Made by a program: the position numbers and the translations under genes | Assembly (NCBI GenBank): GCA_019090895.1 | Contig: JAHRVB010000039.1 | Span: 1 to 42,357, forward strand | Reading direction: 5' to 3' | DNA length: 42,357 nucleotides | From: Kangiellaceae bacterium | GTDB taxonomy: Bacteria > Pseudomonadota > Gammaproteobacteria > Enterobacterales > Kangiellaceae | Notes under the pieces: model-generated | What the model saw: the letters and a program-made list of their open reading frames with translations, nothing else | Databases searched by the model: none | Told to the model about the DNA's origin: nothing | Part shown: positions 22,409-31,723 of the stretch, in pieces | Layout of the letters: every line of letters begins with the position of its first letter | Position numbering within the stretch: the first letter of the stretch is position 1

Positions 22409-23362
22409 ATGACACACAAAATTGCAATATTAATGGACCCAATTGGCAAAATTAACATCAAAAAAGACTCCAGTTTTGCGATGTTGGTCGAAGCGAAGAA
22501 GCGGAATCACGAGCTATACTACCTAGAACAGTCCGATGTTGTGCTTATAAATGGTAAAGTTTACGCCCACATTGCAAAGTTGGATGTTTTTGAAGATCCG
22601 GACAAATGGTTCGAAAGGGAGGAAACTCAATTTCTACCTTTGAATACGATGGATGCGTTACTAATGCGAAAAGATCCTCCATTTGATATGGAGTTTGTTT
22701 ATACAACGTATCTGTTGGAAATAGCGCAGTCCGCAGGACTCTTGGTCGTTAACAACGCGACCAGTTTGCGAGATCACAACGAAAAATTATTTACCGCACT
22801 GTTTCCGCAATGCTGTACAGAAATGCGCGTAACTCGAAAAGAGTCTGAACTTAGAGCGTTTATAAGCGAACATAAGGATGTCATCCTTAAGCCTCTCGAC
22901 GGCATGGGTGGTAGCTCAATTTTTAGAGTGAAAGAAAATGACCCCAATGTTGGCGTTATTATTGAGACTTTGACCAACTTGCAGCAACAAACTATCATGG
23001 CGCAAAAATTTATACCTGATATTTCAAATGGAGATAAACGTGTTTTGATGGTGAATGGTGAAGCAATCCCCTATTGCCTAGCCAGAATACCCGCAAAGGG
23101 AGAGACCAGAGGGAATCTCGCTGCTGGCGGCCGAGGAGAAGCTCGACCATTGTCGGAGAGAGACCATTGGATAGCTCAACAAGTTGGTCCGACTTTAAAA
23201 GAAAAAGGACTTCTGTTCGTTGGTTTAGATATTATCGGCGACTACATTACTGAAATAAACGTTACAAGCCCTACCTGTATCAAAGAAATTGATGCTGCGT
23301 ATGGTACCAATATCGCCGGTAATTTGTTTGATGCCATTGAATCGAAATTAACAAAGAAATAA
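22409..23362 (+). CDS. gshB: Glutathione synthetase
   Basis: A 317-residue ATP-grasp ligase that joins gamma-glutamylcysteine and glycine (EC 6.3.2.3). The N-terminus HKIAILMDPIGKINIKKDSS is diagnostic of the bacterial GshB family. The ATP-grasp core includes VILKPLDGMGGSSIFR, and near the C-terminus GLDIIGDYITEINVTSPT carries metal-binding residues. It is complete and of normal length. It opens a tight run with the TonB-like gene 3 bp downstream. No strong Shine-Dalgarno sequence precedes the ATG. Confidence 0.97.
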   Translation: MTHKIAILMDPIGKINIKKDSSFAMLVEAKKRNHELYYLEQSDVVLINGKVYAHIAKLDVFEDPDKWFEREETQFLPLNTMDALLMRKDPPFDMEFVYTTYLLEIAQSAGLLVVNNATSLRDHNEKLFTALFPQCCTEMRVTRKESELRAFISEHKDVILKPLDGMGGSSIFRVKENDPNVGVIIETLTNLQQQTIMAQKFIPDISNGDKRVLMVNGEAIPYCLARIPAKGETRGNLAAGGRGEARPLSERDHWIAQQVGPTLKEKGLLFVGLDIIGDYITEINVTSPTCIKEIDAAYGTNIAGNLFDAIESKLTKK

Positions 23363-23365
23363 CGA

Positions 23366-24262
23366 ATGCAAAATCACGACGGAACCATATCACTTGACTC
23401 GCAACCAAAAATTAGCCAAACAGATAAACTTTTGTTTTGTGTGTTTTTAGCCGTTGCTTTTCATGCATTATTGTTTTTTGGCGTCGGCTTTAAAGTTCCC
23501 GAATTATCAAACTCTCCTTTGAACAAAACATTTAACGTTGTTCTTGCTCAATTTGAAAGTGAAACTAAACCCGAAAAGGCAGATTTTATTGGTCAGGCTA
23601 ATCAAGAAGCCGGCGGTGAAAGTGAAGCGCTTTTAGCACCGAGCGCAACCGAAAAAGCTCAATTTAATGATCCGGATAGCCAATCGAGTGAGCCTCAACT
23701 CCCTCCGATGCAACAGGTCAACAAAAAGAACACGCCTGAGTTACTAGCAAGCTTAGAAGGTACCAGGAAACAACAAAAAAAAATTGATAGCCAAATAGAG
23801 TCCGAGAAAAATATTCCTGATACTCAATCTCTATTACAAAAGAGCTACGAGTTATCGGGTCTCATAGCCAATTTAGACAACAAACAAATTAACCAGGCCA
23901 AACGGTCAAAGAAAAGACAAGTATCAGCAGCGATTCATCGTTCTTCTGACGCTCTGTATCTCGATACTTGGCGTCGAAAAATTGAGCGTATTGGCAACCT
24001 AAATTATCCTGAGAAAGCGAAACAAGACAAAATTTACGGAAATCTGACACTGAAAGTTGCAATTAATCGCAATGGTACTATTAACCAAGTCAGTATAATG
24101 AAAAGTTCGGGTGCAAAATTACTCGATGATGCGGCAATTAGAATCGTCCGGTTAGCAGCGCCTTTTAGTCCCTTAACTGAGGAGATGAAAAAGGACACAG
24201 AGGTTCTTGAGATCATTAGAGTTTGGCGATTTCAAGAAGATAACCGAGTTCACACCAGTTAA
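23366..24262 (+). CDS. TonB-like energy transducer (position of TonB3)
   Basis: A 298-residue protein with one N-terminal membrane anchor (LFCVFLAVAFHALLFFGVGF, about 27-47) and a C-terminal TonB domain: YPEKAKQDKIYGNLTLKVAI, then a middle ending SIMKSSGAKLLDDAAIRIV, and the final IRVWRFQ. The 150-residue linker lacks the (EP)n/(KP)n rod of classical TonB and is instead Gln-, Lys- and Glu-rich. No exbB or exbD is nearby. In P. aeruginosa the gene in this same place (between gshB and yqgE) is tonB3, which is needed for twitching motility; a matching role is inferred from synteny. Confidence 0.88.
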   Translation: MQNHDGTISLDSQPKISQTDKLLFCVFLAVAFHALLFFGVGFKVPELSNSPLNKTFNVVLAQFESETKPEKADFIGQANQEAGGESEALLAPSATEKAQFNDPDSQSSEPQLPPMQQVNKKNTPELLASLEGTRKQQKKIDSQIESEKNIPDTQSLLQKSYELSGLIANLDNKQINQAKRSKKRQVSAAIHRSSDALYLDTWRRKIERIGNLNYPEKAKQDKIYGNLTLKVAINRNGTINQVSIMKSSGAKLLDDAAIRIVRLAAPFSPLTEEMKKDTEVLEIIRVWRFQEDNRVHTS

Positions 24263-24343
24263 TTCTATAAGCAAAATAAACCCTTTCTTTCTATTTTAAA
24301 CCCACAACTTGTTTTTTCTGGTATTAGGTACAACAATAGTAGT

Positions 24344-24904
24344 ATGGATACATTTCCTAGTTTAAAAAACCAATTATTAATCGCAATGCCTAGCTTGCAG
24401 GACGCCGACTTTGTTCGCAGTGTCACCCTAATCTGTGAGCACAATGAAGATGGCGCAATGGGTATTGTCATCAACCATGCTCTCGACATTTCAACGGTCG
24501 ATCTACTAGACCATCTTGAAATCCCTTGCAAACAAAGCAATAACCATAATCCGGTTCTCGCGGGTGGGCCGGTACAAACCGACCGTGGTTTTGTTATTCA
24601 CAGAGCTAACAAACTCTGGAAATCCAGTATTTATCTTGATGGTGATGTCGCGATTACGACTTCACCTGATATTTTGCATGCGATGGGCCGGCAAGAAGTC
24701 TCTAATGAAGCATATGTGGCACTTGGTTATGCCGGTTGGGGACCTGGTCAATTAGAACAAGAACTAATCGCTAATAGTTGGCTAAATACGTCACTTGACG
24801 CCGAACTACTTTTCGAAACCGACATAGAAACCCGCTGGAAGAAGGCAGCAAATTCAATCGGTTTTAACATCGAACAACTCAGCTATTTTAGCGGCAACGC
24901 TTAA
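24344..24904 (+). CDS. yqgE: YqgE/AlgH family protein
   Basis: A 186-residue cytoplasmic protein of the YqgE/AlgH (UPF0301) family. The diagnostic N-terminal pattern is LIAMPSLQDADFVRSVTLIC followed by HNEDGAMGIVINH. Further on are VLAGGPVQTDRGFVIH and YAGWGPGQLEQEL. The biochemical role is unsettled; AlgH was linked to alginate control in Pseudomonas. It sits between the TonB-like gene and ruvX (11 bp downstream), the conserved pairing of these families. Confidence 0.95.
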   Translation: MDTFPSLKNQLLIAMPSLQDADFVRSVTLICEHNEDGAMGIVINHALDISTVDLLDHLEIPCKQSNNHNPVLAGGPVQTDRGFVIHRANKLWKSSIYLDGDVAITTSPDILHAMGRQEVSNEAYVALGYAGWGPGQLEQELIANSWLNTSLDAELLFETDIETRWKKAANSIGFNIEQLSYFSGNA

Positions 24905-24915
24905 GGTAAAATATA

Positions 24916-25332
24916 ATGGGCCAGATTCTAGCCTTTGATTTTGGTTTAGCTCGAATAGGTGTCGCCGTTGGTCAGCCGATTACCGGCACTGCCACCCCTT
25001 TAAATACGCTGAAAGCGAAAAGTGGCATTCCCGATTGGAGTCTAGTCGAGAAGTTAATTAAAGAGTGGCAGCCAAGCTTGTTACTTGTTGGCGAACCCTT
25101 CAATATGGATGATACCGACCAGCAGATAACTCTATTAGCAAGAAAATTTGCCAATCGGCTACATGGGCGATTTGGACTCCCTTTTGAATTATGTGATGAA
25201 CGATTAACCAGTGCCGCCGCTCGGCAGGAAATTTTCGAATATGGTGGTTACAAAAAGCTAAAGAAAACCCAAATCGATAGTGTCGCTGCCGCCCTAATCC
25301 TAGAAAGTTGGTTTATGAACCAATCAATTTAG
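24916..25332 (+). CDS. ruvX: RuvX/YqgF, putative Holliday junction resolvase / pre-16S rRNA nuclease
   Basis: A 138-residue RNase H-like nuclease of the YqgF family. The first catalytic Asp is in [15 protein letters not shown] (D8). [11 protein letters not shown] and [12 protein letters not shown] supply the other conserved acids, and [12 protein letters not shown] is the last helix. YqgF is implicated in 16S rRNA 5'-end maturation. Complete and of family length. In Pseudomonas pyrR and pyrB follow it; here they are absent and a small exported gene follows after 156 bp. Confidence 0.95.
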   Translation: MGQILAFDFGLARIGVAVGQPITGTATPLNTLKAKSGIPDWSLVEKLIKEWQPSLLLVGEPFNMDDTDQQITLLARKFANRLHGRFGLPFELCDERLTSAAARQEIFEYGGYKKLKKTQIDSVAAALILESWFMNQSI

Positions 25333-25413
25333 ACTTTTTGCCCTCTACTAAAGACTAATATGAGATATATTCGCATAATTACTACGATATGCGTCGTATT
25401 CAATCCTTTACAT

Positions 25414-25441
25414 TTGTAACAGACAAATATATGTGTATACT
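25414..25441 (+). promoter_or_regulatory. Sigma70-like promoter before the OstA-like gene
   Basis: TTGTAA (25414-25419), 16-base spacer, TATACT (25436-25441). The start codon lies 48 bases downstream, so the small gene probably has its own transcript. Confidence 0.45.
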
Positions 25442-25488
25442 TGTGATCAATCGATGAGATCAATGATAATAAACAGGGAGTCAGCAAA

Positions 25489-25800
25489 ATGCATTTTCAA
25501 AAAAAACTATTCATCTTGCTTACACTCGGTCTAATGTTTAGCGGTTTATTATCTGTTAACACTTCTCATGCATCGCTCTCAAATCAATCTTCCTCTATTG
25601 TACTTAAATCGTGCAAAAATATTAACATTCGCGCAGACCATATTAACTACCAGAACGATTCCATCAGCAACTATTCCGGTAATGTACAATTTATTTATGG
25701 TTTAGCAAACGTTCGGGCAGAGCATGTCACTTTGATAAGAAACAAGGATGGTAGCTGTAAACTTATTGCGAACATATGGCATTCGAAACAATCGAATTAG
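25489..25800 (+). CDS. Small exported protein with an OstA/LptA-like segment
   Basis: A 103-residue protein with a clear signal peptide (KKLFILLTLGLMFSGLLSV..., cleavage near SHA-SL). The mature part of about 75 residues contains NIRADHINYQNDSISNYSGN followed by VQFIYGLANVRAEHVTL. This has the spacing of OstA repeats in LptA and the LptD N-terminus: an 'Ad' strand, then a 'GNV' strand, then another 'Ad' strand. Two cysteines (SCKN and GSCK) flank the motif and could form a disulfide. AGGGAG lies 7 bases before the ATG. It is far shorter than LptA, so a single-repeat periplasmic relative is inferred. Function unknown. Confidence 0.7.
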   Translation: MHFQKKLFILLTLGLMFSGLLSVNTSHASLSNQSSSIVLKSCKNINIRADHINYQNDSISNYSGNVQFIYGLANVRAEHVTLIRNKDGSCKLIANIWHSKQSN

Positions 25801-25829
25801 AGTTTAGATTGAACTAATTTCGCCACTGG

Positions 25830-27089
25830 CTAAGTTTTTCGATCTACAGCACCTTTGCGAATATGCTCAAACCACATAGACACTAACAACATCACCAACA
25901 GCACAGGAAATATTGCGATAATCATATTTTCCCAACCATAAGAAAACAACATCCACCCCGCCGATAATGACGCGGCCGCTTGAGTAAAGAAAATCGTAAA
26001 GTCGTTGCAAGCCTGTGCCTTAAATCGTTCATTGGACCGATAGGATTCCGGTAACAATACCGTGCCACTTGTGTAGAGAAAATTCCAGCCGACACCCAAT
26101 AATACCATTGCCCACCAATAGTGCATCATGTGATGGCCCGAAAGCGCCACAAAAGTCACGACTAAGTAGAATAAAGAGCCGCCGGCCATTAATCTCCGAA
26201 TCCCGAAGCGTTTGATCAATAGCGCTGAAAACAGGGAAGGCAGATACATAGCAATGATGTGACTTTGCACCACCCATTTAGTCGCCTGTAAGTCATGACC
26301 TTCAATTTGATGCATACTCAAGGGTGCTGCAGTCATAACGTAACTCATCACCGCGTAACCGATAGCCCCCGAACAAACTGAAATAATAAAGATGGGTTGA
26401 CTCGCTATTTTCGAAATACTTCTCGCTTCTTGACCGGTAGCTTGCTCCGCGACGCCGATAGGTTCTAAATTAAGCACAATGACTATGGCAACAATAATCA
26501 TGACTGCCAAACCAAGAAATGAACCTGCAAATCCGTGAGGTGAGCTCAACCAGTCTTTACCAACGGCTGCAACTTCAGGCCCTAATAGCGCAGCAAACAT
26601 ACTACCCACCATAAGCACTGAAACCGCTGAGGGAATATCTTTGGGGTCGCTCAAACTTTCTATCGCAGCAAACCTCATTTGGGCTACAAATGCCATACTA
26701 AACCCAAGAAAACCCGCAGCAATAATCAATAAACTAAAATCGGCTTTAACGGCTGCGACAGCTGCAACACAGCTTCCGATCACTGCTGCGGATAATCCCA
26801 TTGCAGTTCCCAGTCGTCGACCAAATTTTTTCATGGACCATGCAGCGGGTATAACACCCGCTGCCGTCATCAGTATCATAAAGGTCAACGGTAATGTTGC
26901 CCATTGCGGATTAGGGGCAATTTTAGCCCCTAGCAGACCACCAGCAAGCACAACCATCGACGCAGCTGACAATCCGAGAGGCTGAGCGATAAATAGAAGC
27001 CAAATATTAGAAGGCAATTTAGAGAATTTATGGCCAGCAAAAGCAACACCGGCTAGCAATAACAACGTGGCTACCAAAAAGAAAGGCAT
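25830..27089 (-). CDS. MFS transporter of unknown substrate
   Basis: A 419-residue inner-membrane protein with about 12 hydrophobic segments. The loop after TM2 contains MKKFGRRLG, a version of the MFS loop-2 signature, and the second half has LLIKRFGIRRLMAGG at the equivalent place. Between the halves is a short charged segment (EPIGVAEQATGQEARSISK). No motif assigns a substrate. Codon use and base composition look somewhat richer in GC than its neighbours, judged by eye. It lies alone between the OstA-like gene (convergent, 29 bp) and pilU, at a place where P. aeruginosa has pyrimidine genes. Confidence 0.85.
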   Translation of the reverse strand: MPFFLVATLLLLAGVAFAGHKFSKLPSNIWLLFIAQPLGLSAASMVVLAGGLLGAKIAPNPQWATLPLTFMILMTAAGVIPAAWSMKKFGRRLGTAMGLSAAVIGSCVAAVAAVKADFSLLIIAAGFLGFSMAFVAQMRFAAIESLSDPKDIPSAVSVLMVGSMFAALLGPEVAAVGKDWLSSPHGFAGSFLGLAVMIIVAIVIVLNLEPIGVAEQATGQEARSISKIASQPIFIISVCSGAIGYAVMSYVMTAAPLSMHQIEGHDLQATKWVVQSHIIAMYLPSLFSALLIKRFGIRRLMAGGSLFYLVVTFVALSGHHMMHYWWAMVLLGVGWNFLYTSGTVLLPESYRSNERFKAQACNDFTIFFTQAAASLSAGWMLFSYGWENMIIAIFPVLLVMLLVSMWFEHIRKGAVDRKT

Positions 27090-27219
27090 GTCGGAATTAG
27101 ACTCGAATGGAAAAAGTGTGAATGATTATTGCATTTTTAAAGAAGCAGCACACCGGCCAACCAAAAATGCTCCAGAATTATTGGCAATATAAAAAACAAC
27201 GAAGATAAATTTCGAGGGC

Positions 27220-28350
27220 TTATCGCGGGTCTTGCTCTTCAAGTGACATTCCACCTAGCCCACTATCAAATACAGGCTCTCCGTTTTCAGAAGAATCAAG
27301 TTTTATCATTAATCTCAAATCATTCGGCGAGTCAGCATGATGTAACGCATCCTCGTAGGTTACTTCACCAGATTTAAACAGAGCGAATAAAGATTGATCA
27401 AACGTTTGCATTCCTTGCTCATTCGATTTACTCATTAAATCTTTTAATAAATGCAATTCACCTTTTCGAATGTGGTCGGAAACTAATGGCGAATTAATCA
27501 TTATTTCTATCGCTGGACGACGTCCTTTTCCATCGGGTGTTGGAATCAGTTGTTGTGCGACAATCGCTCGTAGATTAAGCGACAAGTCCATCCGTACTTG
27601 GTCATGTTTTTCCCGAGGAAAGAAATGAAGAATTCTATCAAGTGCTTGGTTCGCGTTGTTCGCATGCAGAGTACACATACATAAGTGCCCTGTTTCTGCA
27701 AAAGCAACGGCGTAGTCCATGGTTTCACTGGTTCGAACCTCTCCTATCAAAATAACATCCGGTGCTTGGCGGAGAGTATTCTTTAAAGCGGTAGCAAAAG
27801 AATCTGTATCGATCCCGACTTCTCGCTGAGTAATTATGCACTTATCATGGTTGTGAACAAACTCAATTGGATCCTCAATCGAAATGATATGACCGGTAGT
27901 AGAACGATTACGATAACCGATCATTGAAGCTAAAGATGTTGATTTACCAGTACCTGTTGCGCCCACAAATATGACCAAACCACGCTTAGTCAAAGAGAGC
28001 TTTTTCAAAATGTTAGGAAGGCGTAATTCCTCAATTGTTGGAATGGTCGTCTCAATTCGGCGCAACACCATACCCACATGGTTTCTTTGCTGAAATGCAC
28101 TCACACGATAACGGCCTATTCCCGCCGCACTGATAGCAAAATTGCATTCGTGCCCACGAGCAAAATCTCGCCGCTGCTCTTCATTCATCACACTCAGAAC
28201 GACTTCTCGAGCTTTCTCAGGCGTTAAAGCTCGTTGGGTAACGGGCATCACTTTACCGTGAATTTTAATACTGGGTGGAACACCGGCGGTTATAAAAAGA
28301 TCAGAAGCCTTTTTAGTCACCATTAATTTTAAAAGACCTTCAAAATCCAT
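27220..28350 (-). CDS. pilU: PilU, type IV pilus retraction ATPase
   Basis: A 376-residue hexameric motor ATPase of the PilT/PilU group. Walker A GATGTGKST is at residues 130-138; the Asp-box region IISIEDPIEFVH, Walker B DVILIGEVR and the His box (TLHANNANQALDR) are intact. It lacks the AIRNLIRE motif of PilT, as expected for PilU, and has the longer C-terminal tail ending in an acidic stretch (LGGMSLEEQDPR). PilU works with PilT to retract pili against load. Its ATG shares one base with the pilT stop (TAATG). Confidence 0.96.
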   Translation of the reverse strand: MDFEGLLKLMVTKKASDLFITAGVPPSIKIHGKVMPVTQRALTPEKAREVVLSVMNEEQRRDFARGHECNFAISAAGIGRYRVSAFQQRNHVGMVLRRIETTIPTIEELRLPNILKKLSLTKRGLVIFVGATGTGKSTSLASMIGYRNRSTTGHIISIEDPIEFVHNHDKCIITQREVGIDTDSFATALKNTLRQAPDVILIGEVRTSETMDYAVAFAETGHLCMCTLHANNANQALDRILHFFPREKHDQVRMDLSLNLRAIVAQQLIPTPDGKGRRPAIEIMINSPLVSDHIRKGELHLLKDLMSKSNEQGMQTFDQSLFALFKSGEVTYEDALHHADSPNDLRLMIKLDSSENGEPVFDSGLGGMSLEEQDPR

Positions 28351-29384
28351 TAAAATTCTTCCTTAATTTTTGCGGCATGCCTTGCGTCTTCACGACTGAT
28401 CAATCCTTTACCCAGAAGATCCTTCAAGCACTGATCCAAAGTCTGCATCCCCACTCCCAGTCCCGTTTGAATCGCACTGTACATTTGAGCCACTTTATCT
28501 TCTCGAATCAAATTTCTGATCGCAGGAGTACCGATCATAATTTCATGCGCAGCGACACGACCACCACCATTTTTCTTTAATAATGTCTGGGAAATAACGG
28601 CTTGTAATGATTCTGATAGCATTGAACGAGTCATGTCTTTTTCAGCCGCTGGGAAAACATCTATAATTCTATCAATCGTTTTCGCGGCCGAGGATGTATG
28701 TAAAGTGCCGAACACTAAATGCCCGGTTTCTGCAGCGGTTAATGCCAAACGGATAGTCTCGAGATCACGTAGCTCGCCAATAAGAATAATATCGGGATCT
28801 TCACGAAGAGCCGAACGAAGTGCTTCGCTGAATCCAAGTGTATCTCTATGAACTTCCCGTTGGTTCATTAAACACTTCTTGCTTTCATGAACAAATTCAA
28901 TTGGATCTTCGATGGTTAAAATATGTCCATAGTGATTATCATTAATATAATCAATCATTGCTGCCAATGTCGTACTTTTACCTGACCCTGTTGGTCCTGT
29001 AACCAACACAAGTCCACGAGGGTGCATACACATTTCTTTAAAAATCGATGGTGCTGCGAGTTCTTCTAGCGTTAAAACTTGCGAAGGGATCGTTCTAAAT
29101 ACTGCTGAAGCTCCGCGATTTTGATTAAAAGCATTAACACGAAAACGCGCTATACCAGGCAGTGCGAATGAGAAATCAGTCTCAAGGAATTCTTCGAAGT
29201 CCTTACGTTGCTTATCATTCATAATATCGTAAACTAGACTATGTACCATTTTGTGGTCCATTGGCGGTACATTGATTCTTCTAACATCACCATCTACCCG
29301 GATCATAGGAGGAAGGCCTGCAGATAAATGTAAATCCGACGCTTTATTTTTTACGCTAAAAGCGAGTAATTCTGTTATGTCCAT
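28350..29384 (-). CDS. pilT: PilT, type IV pilus retraction ATPase
   Basis: A 344-residue cytoplasmic ATPase that depolymerises the pilus. Walker A GPTGSGKST is at residues 130-138, followed by ILTIEDPIEFVH, Walker B DIILIGELRD and the His box TLHTSSAAKTIDRI. Near the C-terminus is AIRNLIREDKVAQM, the motif needed for PilT retraction and one that separates PilT from PilU. It is first in a two-gene operon with pilU, divergent from yggS. A GGGTGAT ribosome site precedes the ATG. Confidence 0.97.
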   Translation of the reverse strand: MDITELLAFSVKNKASDLHLSAGLPPMIRVDGDVRRINVPPMDHKMVHSLVYDIMNDKQRKDFEEFLETDFSFALPGIARFRVNAFNQNRGASAVFRTIPSQVLTLEELAAPSIFKEMCMHPRGLVLVTGPTGSGKSTTLAAMIDYINDNHYGHILTIEDPIEFVHESKKCLMNQREVHRDTLGFSEALRSALREDPDIILIGELRDLETIRLALTAAETGHLVFGTLHTSSAAKTIDRIIDVFPAAEKDMTRSMLSESLQAVISQTLLKKNGGGRVAAHEIMIGTPAIRNLIREDKVAQMYSAIQTGLGVGMQTLDQCLKDLLGKGLISREDARHAAKIKEEF

Positions 29385-29564
29385 TCGGTATCACCCAAAG
29401 ATATTTTCTTTTTTGTTTTTAAAAAACCATCCGATGTTAAAATACTAGTAGAAAACTCTACAAAATGAATAGAGATTTAGTATAAATAACAATAGTTTCG
29501 GCGATTTTAGGCAATATGCCTCGGTTTCGTCTCATAAATGCCCGTACTGAGCCCTTGTAACACT

Positions 29565-30245
29565 ATGAATATAGCAAATCGAATCGCATCGATTCATACA
29601 GAAATCGAACAATGCTGCTGCAAATATCACATAAACATCAATGAGTTAAAACTATTAGCTGTGAGTAAAACACATCCAGCAAGTGCAATTCAAGCGGCTT
29701 ATGATGCAGGTTTCACAGAATTTGGAGAAAGCTATTTACAGGAAGCGCTAGAGAAAGTTCGCTCTTTGCGTAATTTATCCATTATCTGGCATTTTATTGG
29801 ACCAATACAGAGTAATAAAACGAGAGATATCGCGGCGAATTTTGATTGGGTGCAAAGCGTAGACCGTGCAAGAATTCTCGAAAGACTCAATCAGCAACGC
29901 CCAGCTCATCTCCCCAAAATCAATATTTGCTTACAGGTAAATTACTTTGCAGAGTCTCAGAAAAAAGGGGTTAGTGTAGAAGAACTACCGGAATTGCTTG
30001 AATTAGCACATCAGTTACCCAATATAAGGCTGCGAGGACTAATGGCCATTCCGCCAAAAACGGATTGCTTTGAGACACAAATGAACCAGTATCGACAGAT
30101 TGCCGAGTGTTATAATCACTATCGACAACGGTACTCTTTTATGGATACCTTATCGATGGGTATGAGTAATGATCTGAGTGCGGCAATTGCCAACGGCTCA
30201 TCAATGGTTAGAATTGGTACCGCACTTTTTGGAAAACGACAATAA
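29565..30245 (+). CDS. yggS: YggS/PROSC family PLP-binding protein
   Basis: 226 residues from the ATG chosen at 29565 (MNIANRIASI), which matches the family N-terminus; a longer frame starting nine codons earlier is less likely. The fold is an alanine-racemase-like TIM barrel, with PLP lysine K35 in LLAVSKTHPA. Other markers are FGESYLQEALEK, WHFIGPIQSNKT, LRGLMAIPP and SMGMSNDLSAAI. It keeps pyridoxal phosphate in balance and has no known catalytic role. It is divergent from pilT and followed by proC, a pairing conserved widely. Confidence 0.95.
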   Translation: MNIANRIASIHTEIEQCCCKYHININELKLLAVSKTHPASAIQAAYDAGFTEFGESYLQEALEKVRSLRNLSIIWHFIGPIQSNKTRDIAANFDWVQSVDRARILERLNQQRPAHLPKINICLQVNYFAESQKKGVSVEELPELLELAHQLPNIRLRGLMAIPPKTDCFETQMNQYRQIAECYNHYRQRYSFMDTLSMGMSNDLSAAIANGSSMVRIGTALFGKRQ

Positions 30246-30288
30246 AGTTTATTACAAAATAGCTACTGAGTTATTTATCAGGGGATAT

Positions 30289-31110
30289 ATGAAGAACGGA
30301 CAAACAATAAGCTTTATCGGAGCCGGCAATATGGCCGGCGCAATAATTGAAGGGCTTATCTCCAGCGGAGTGCCACCAGAACAAATCTTAGCAAGTAACC
30401 CCAGTGCTAGTAAATTAGATAAATTGACTGCATCGTGCGGAATAAAAACCACATCAGATAATAGGCGGGCAGCAAAAAGAGGTGATATTGTTGTTTTGGC
30501 TATAAAACCTCAAATGTTGCCGGGTGTTTGCAGCCAATTAGCCTCAATCGATTTCTCTAATAAACTCATTATTTCTATCGCTGCGGGCATTACCATCGAA
30601 CAAATAAATTTATTGATCAGCTCTTCAAGCGCGATCGTCAGAGCGATGCCAAATACACCTGCTACGGTTTCCAAAGGTGCTACTGGGTTGTACGCAAATG
30701 TACAAACCAATAAGACTCAAAAGCTGATAACAGACTCTATCTTTAGCGCTATCGGAATGGCTGAATGGGTCGAAGAAGAATCGCTCATTGATGTTGTTAC
30801 CGCCATTGCCGGTAGCGCTCCGGCTTATGTTTTCCAATTTATTCAATCGATGGTCGAACAGGCGGTAACTGAAGGAATGCCTGCACAAACTGCGCGAAAT
30901 TTAGCGACGCAGGCGGTTTTAGGTGCATCGACACTTGCTCAAATTCAGCACCATCGAAGTCTTGAAGAGTTAAGAGTTGCCGTCACTTCACCGGGCGGAA
31001 CTACCGCAGCGGCGTTGGCTAGTTTTGAAGTAAATGGTTTTTCAAATATAATTAAAAAAGGCGTCGCTGCAGCCGCAGCACGTGGAAGAGAACTTGGAGA
31101 AAAAGCTTAA
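30289..31110 (+). CDS. proC: Pyrroline-5-carboxylate reductase
   Basis: 273 residues when started at the ATG at 30289, which is preceded by AGGGGAT and gives the normal N-terminus KNGQTISFIGAGNMAGAIIE; the frame is open upstream into yggS but that part is not family-like. It makes proline from pyrroline-5-carboxylate with NAD(P)H (EC 1.5.1.2). The Rossmann loop is GAGNMAGAI. AMPNTPATVSKG and the C-terminal VTSPGGTTAAAL signature are intact. Cytoplasmic. Its stop codon abuts the yggT start. Confidence 0.97.
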   Translation: MKNGQTISFIGAGNMAGAIIEGLISSGVPPEQILASNPSASKLDKLTASCGIKTTSDNRRAAKRGDIVVLAIKPQMLPGVCSQLASIDFSNKLIISIAAGITIEQINLLISSSSAIVRAMPNTPATVSKGATGLYANVQTNKTQKLITDSIFSAIGMAEWVEEESLIDVVTAIAGSAPAYVFQFIQSMVEQAVTEGMPAQTARNLATQAVLGASTLAQIQHHRSLEELRVAVTSPGGTTAAALASFEVNGFSNIIKKGVAAAAARGRELGEKA

Positions 31111-31671
31111 ATGAATCCATTTGCACAACTACTCGACATATTGGTTGGGTTGTATATTACCATTATTTTACTTCGGTTCTTTCTTCAGTACTTTAGAGCA
31201 GACTTCTACAATCCACTATCACAATTCGTTGTGAAAGCAACCGACCCTTTTATAAAACCTCTCAGAAAAATAATCCCGGGATTTGCAAGCATCGATGTAT
31301 CGTCATTATTATTAGCCTATATGGTTATACTGATCAAAACAGTTCTATTAAATGTTCTTTCTGGCTATTTAGATTTGAACATCATCTATATTTTACTCTT
31401 TTCCATCGTCGATTTATTACAAAGTATTTTGCGATTATTTACCTATTTAATATTGATTAGAATCATTCTAAGCTGGATATCTCCACCCGGTCATAACCCT
31501 ATTTTGGCCGTTATCGGACAAATCAGTGAACCAGTAATTGCAAAGTTTCGGAAGATACTTCCACCAATGGGCGGCTTTGATTTTTCACCGATGTTTGCAT
31601 TATTATTAATATTCTTTCTCCAAAGTTCGCTAAATTACTATGTTTTGCCAGTTCTACTCCAAATAGGTTAG
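31111..31671 (+). CDS. yggT: YggT family inner-membrane protein
   Basis: A 186-residue protein with two copies of the YggT (CCB3) module. Each has a hydrophobic pair of segments with a motif between them: LRFFLQYFRADFYNPLSQFV followed by ATDPFIKPLRKIIPG in the first, and IRIILSWISPPGHNPILAVI followed by ISEPVIAKFRKILPPMGGFD in the second. About four to six membrane spans. Function in gammaproteobacteria is uncertain; links to osmotic shock and cell-division membrane organisation have been reported for relatives. It starts directly after the proC stop. Confidence 0.93.
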   Translation: MNPFAQLLDILVGLYITIILLRFFLQYFRADFYNPLSQFVVKATDPFIKPLRKIIPGFASIDVSSLLLAYMVILIKTVLLNVLSGYLDLNIIYILLFSIVDLLQSILRLFTYLILIRIILSWISPPGHNPILAVIGQISEPVIAKFRKILPPMGGFDFSPMFALLLIFFLQSSLNYYVLPVLLQIG

Positions 31672-31723
31672 GCCCTAAATAAAGAGTCAAACAATTCTCA
31701 AATAATCTCGCTGTGTGATAGAG

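Noticed and set aside
29448..29461. GTAGA/TCTAC inverted repeat between pilT and yggS
   Set aside because: Arms of only five bases in an AT-rich gap are expected by chance; no further support.
30178..30288. proC start inside yggS
   Set aside because: The extension is not like ProC; the ATG at 30289 has AGGGGAT before it and gives the normal N-terminus.
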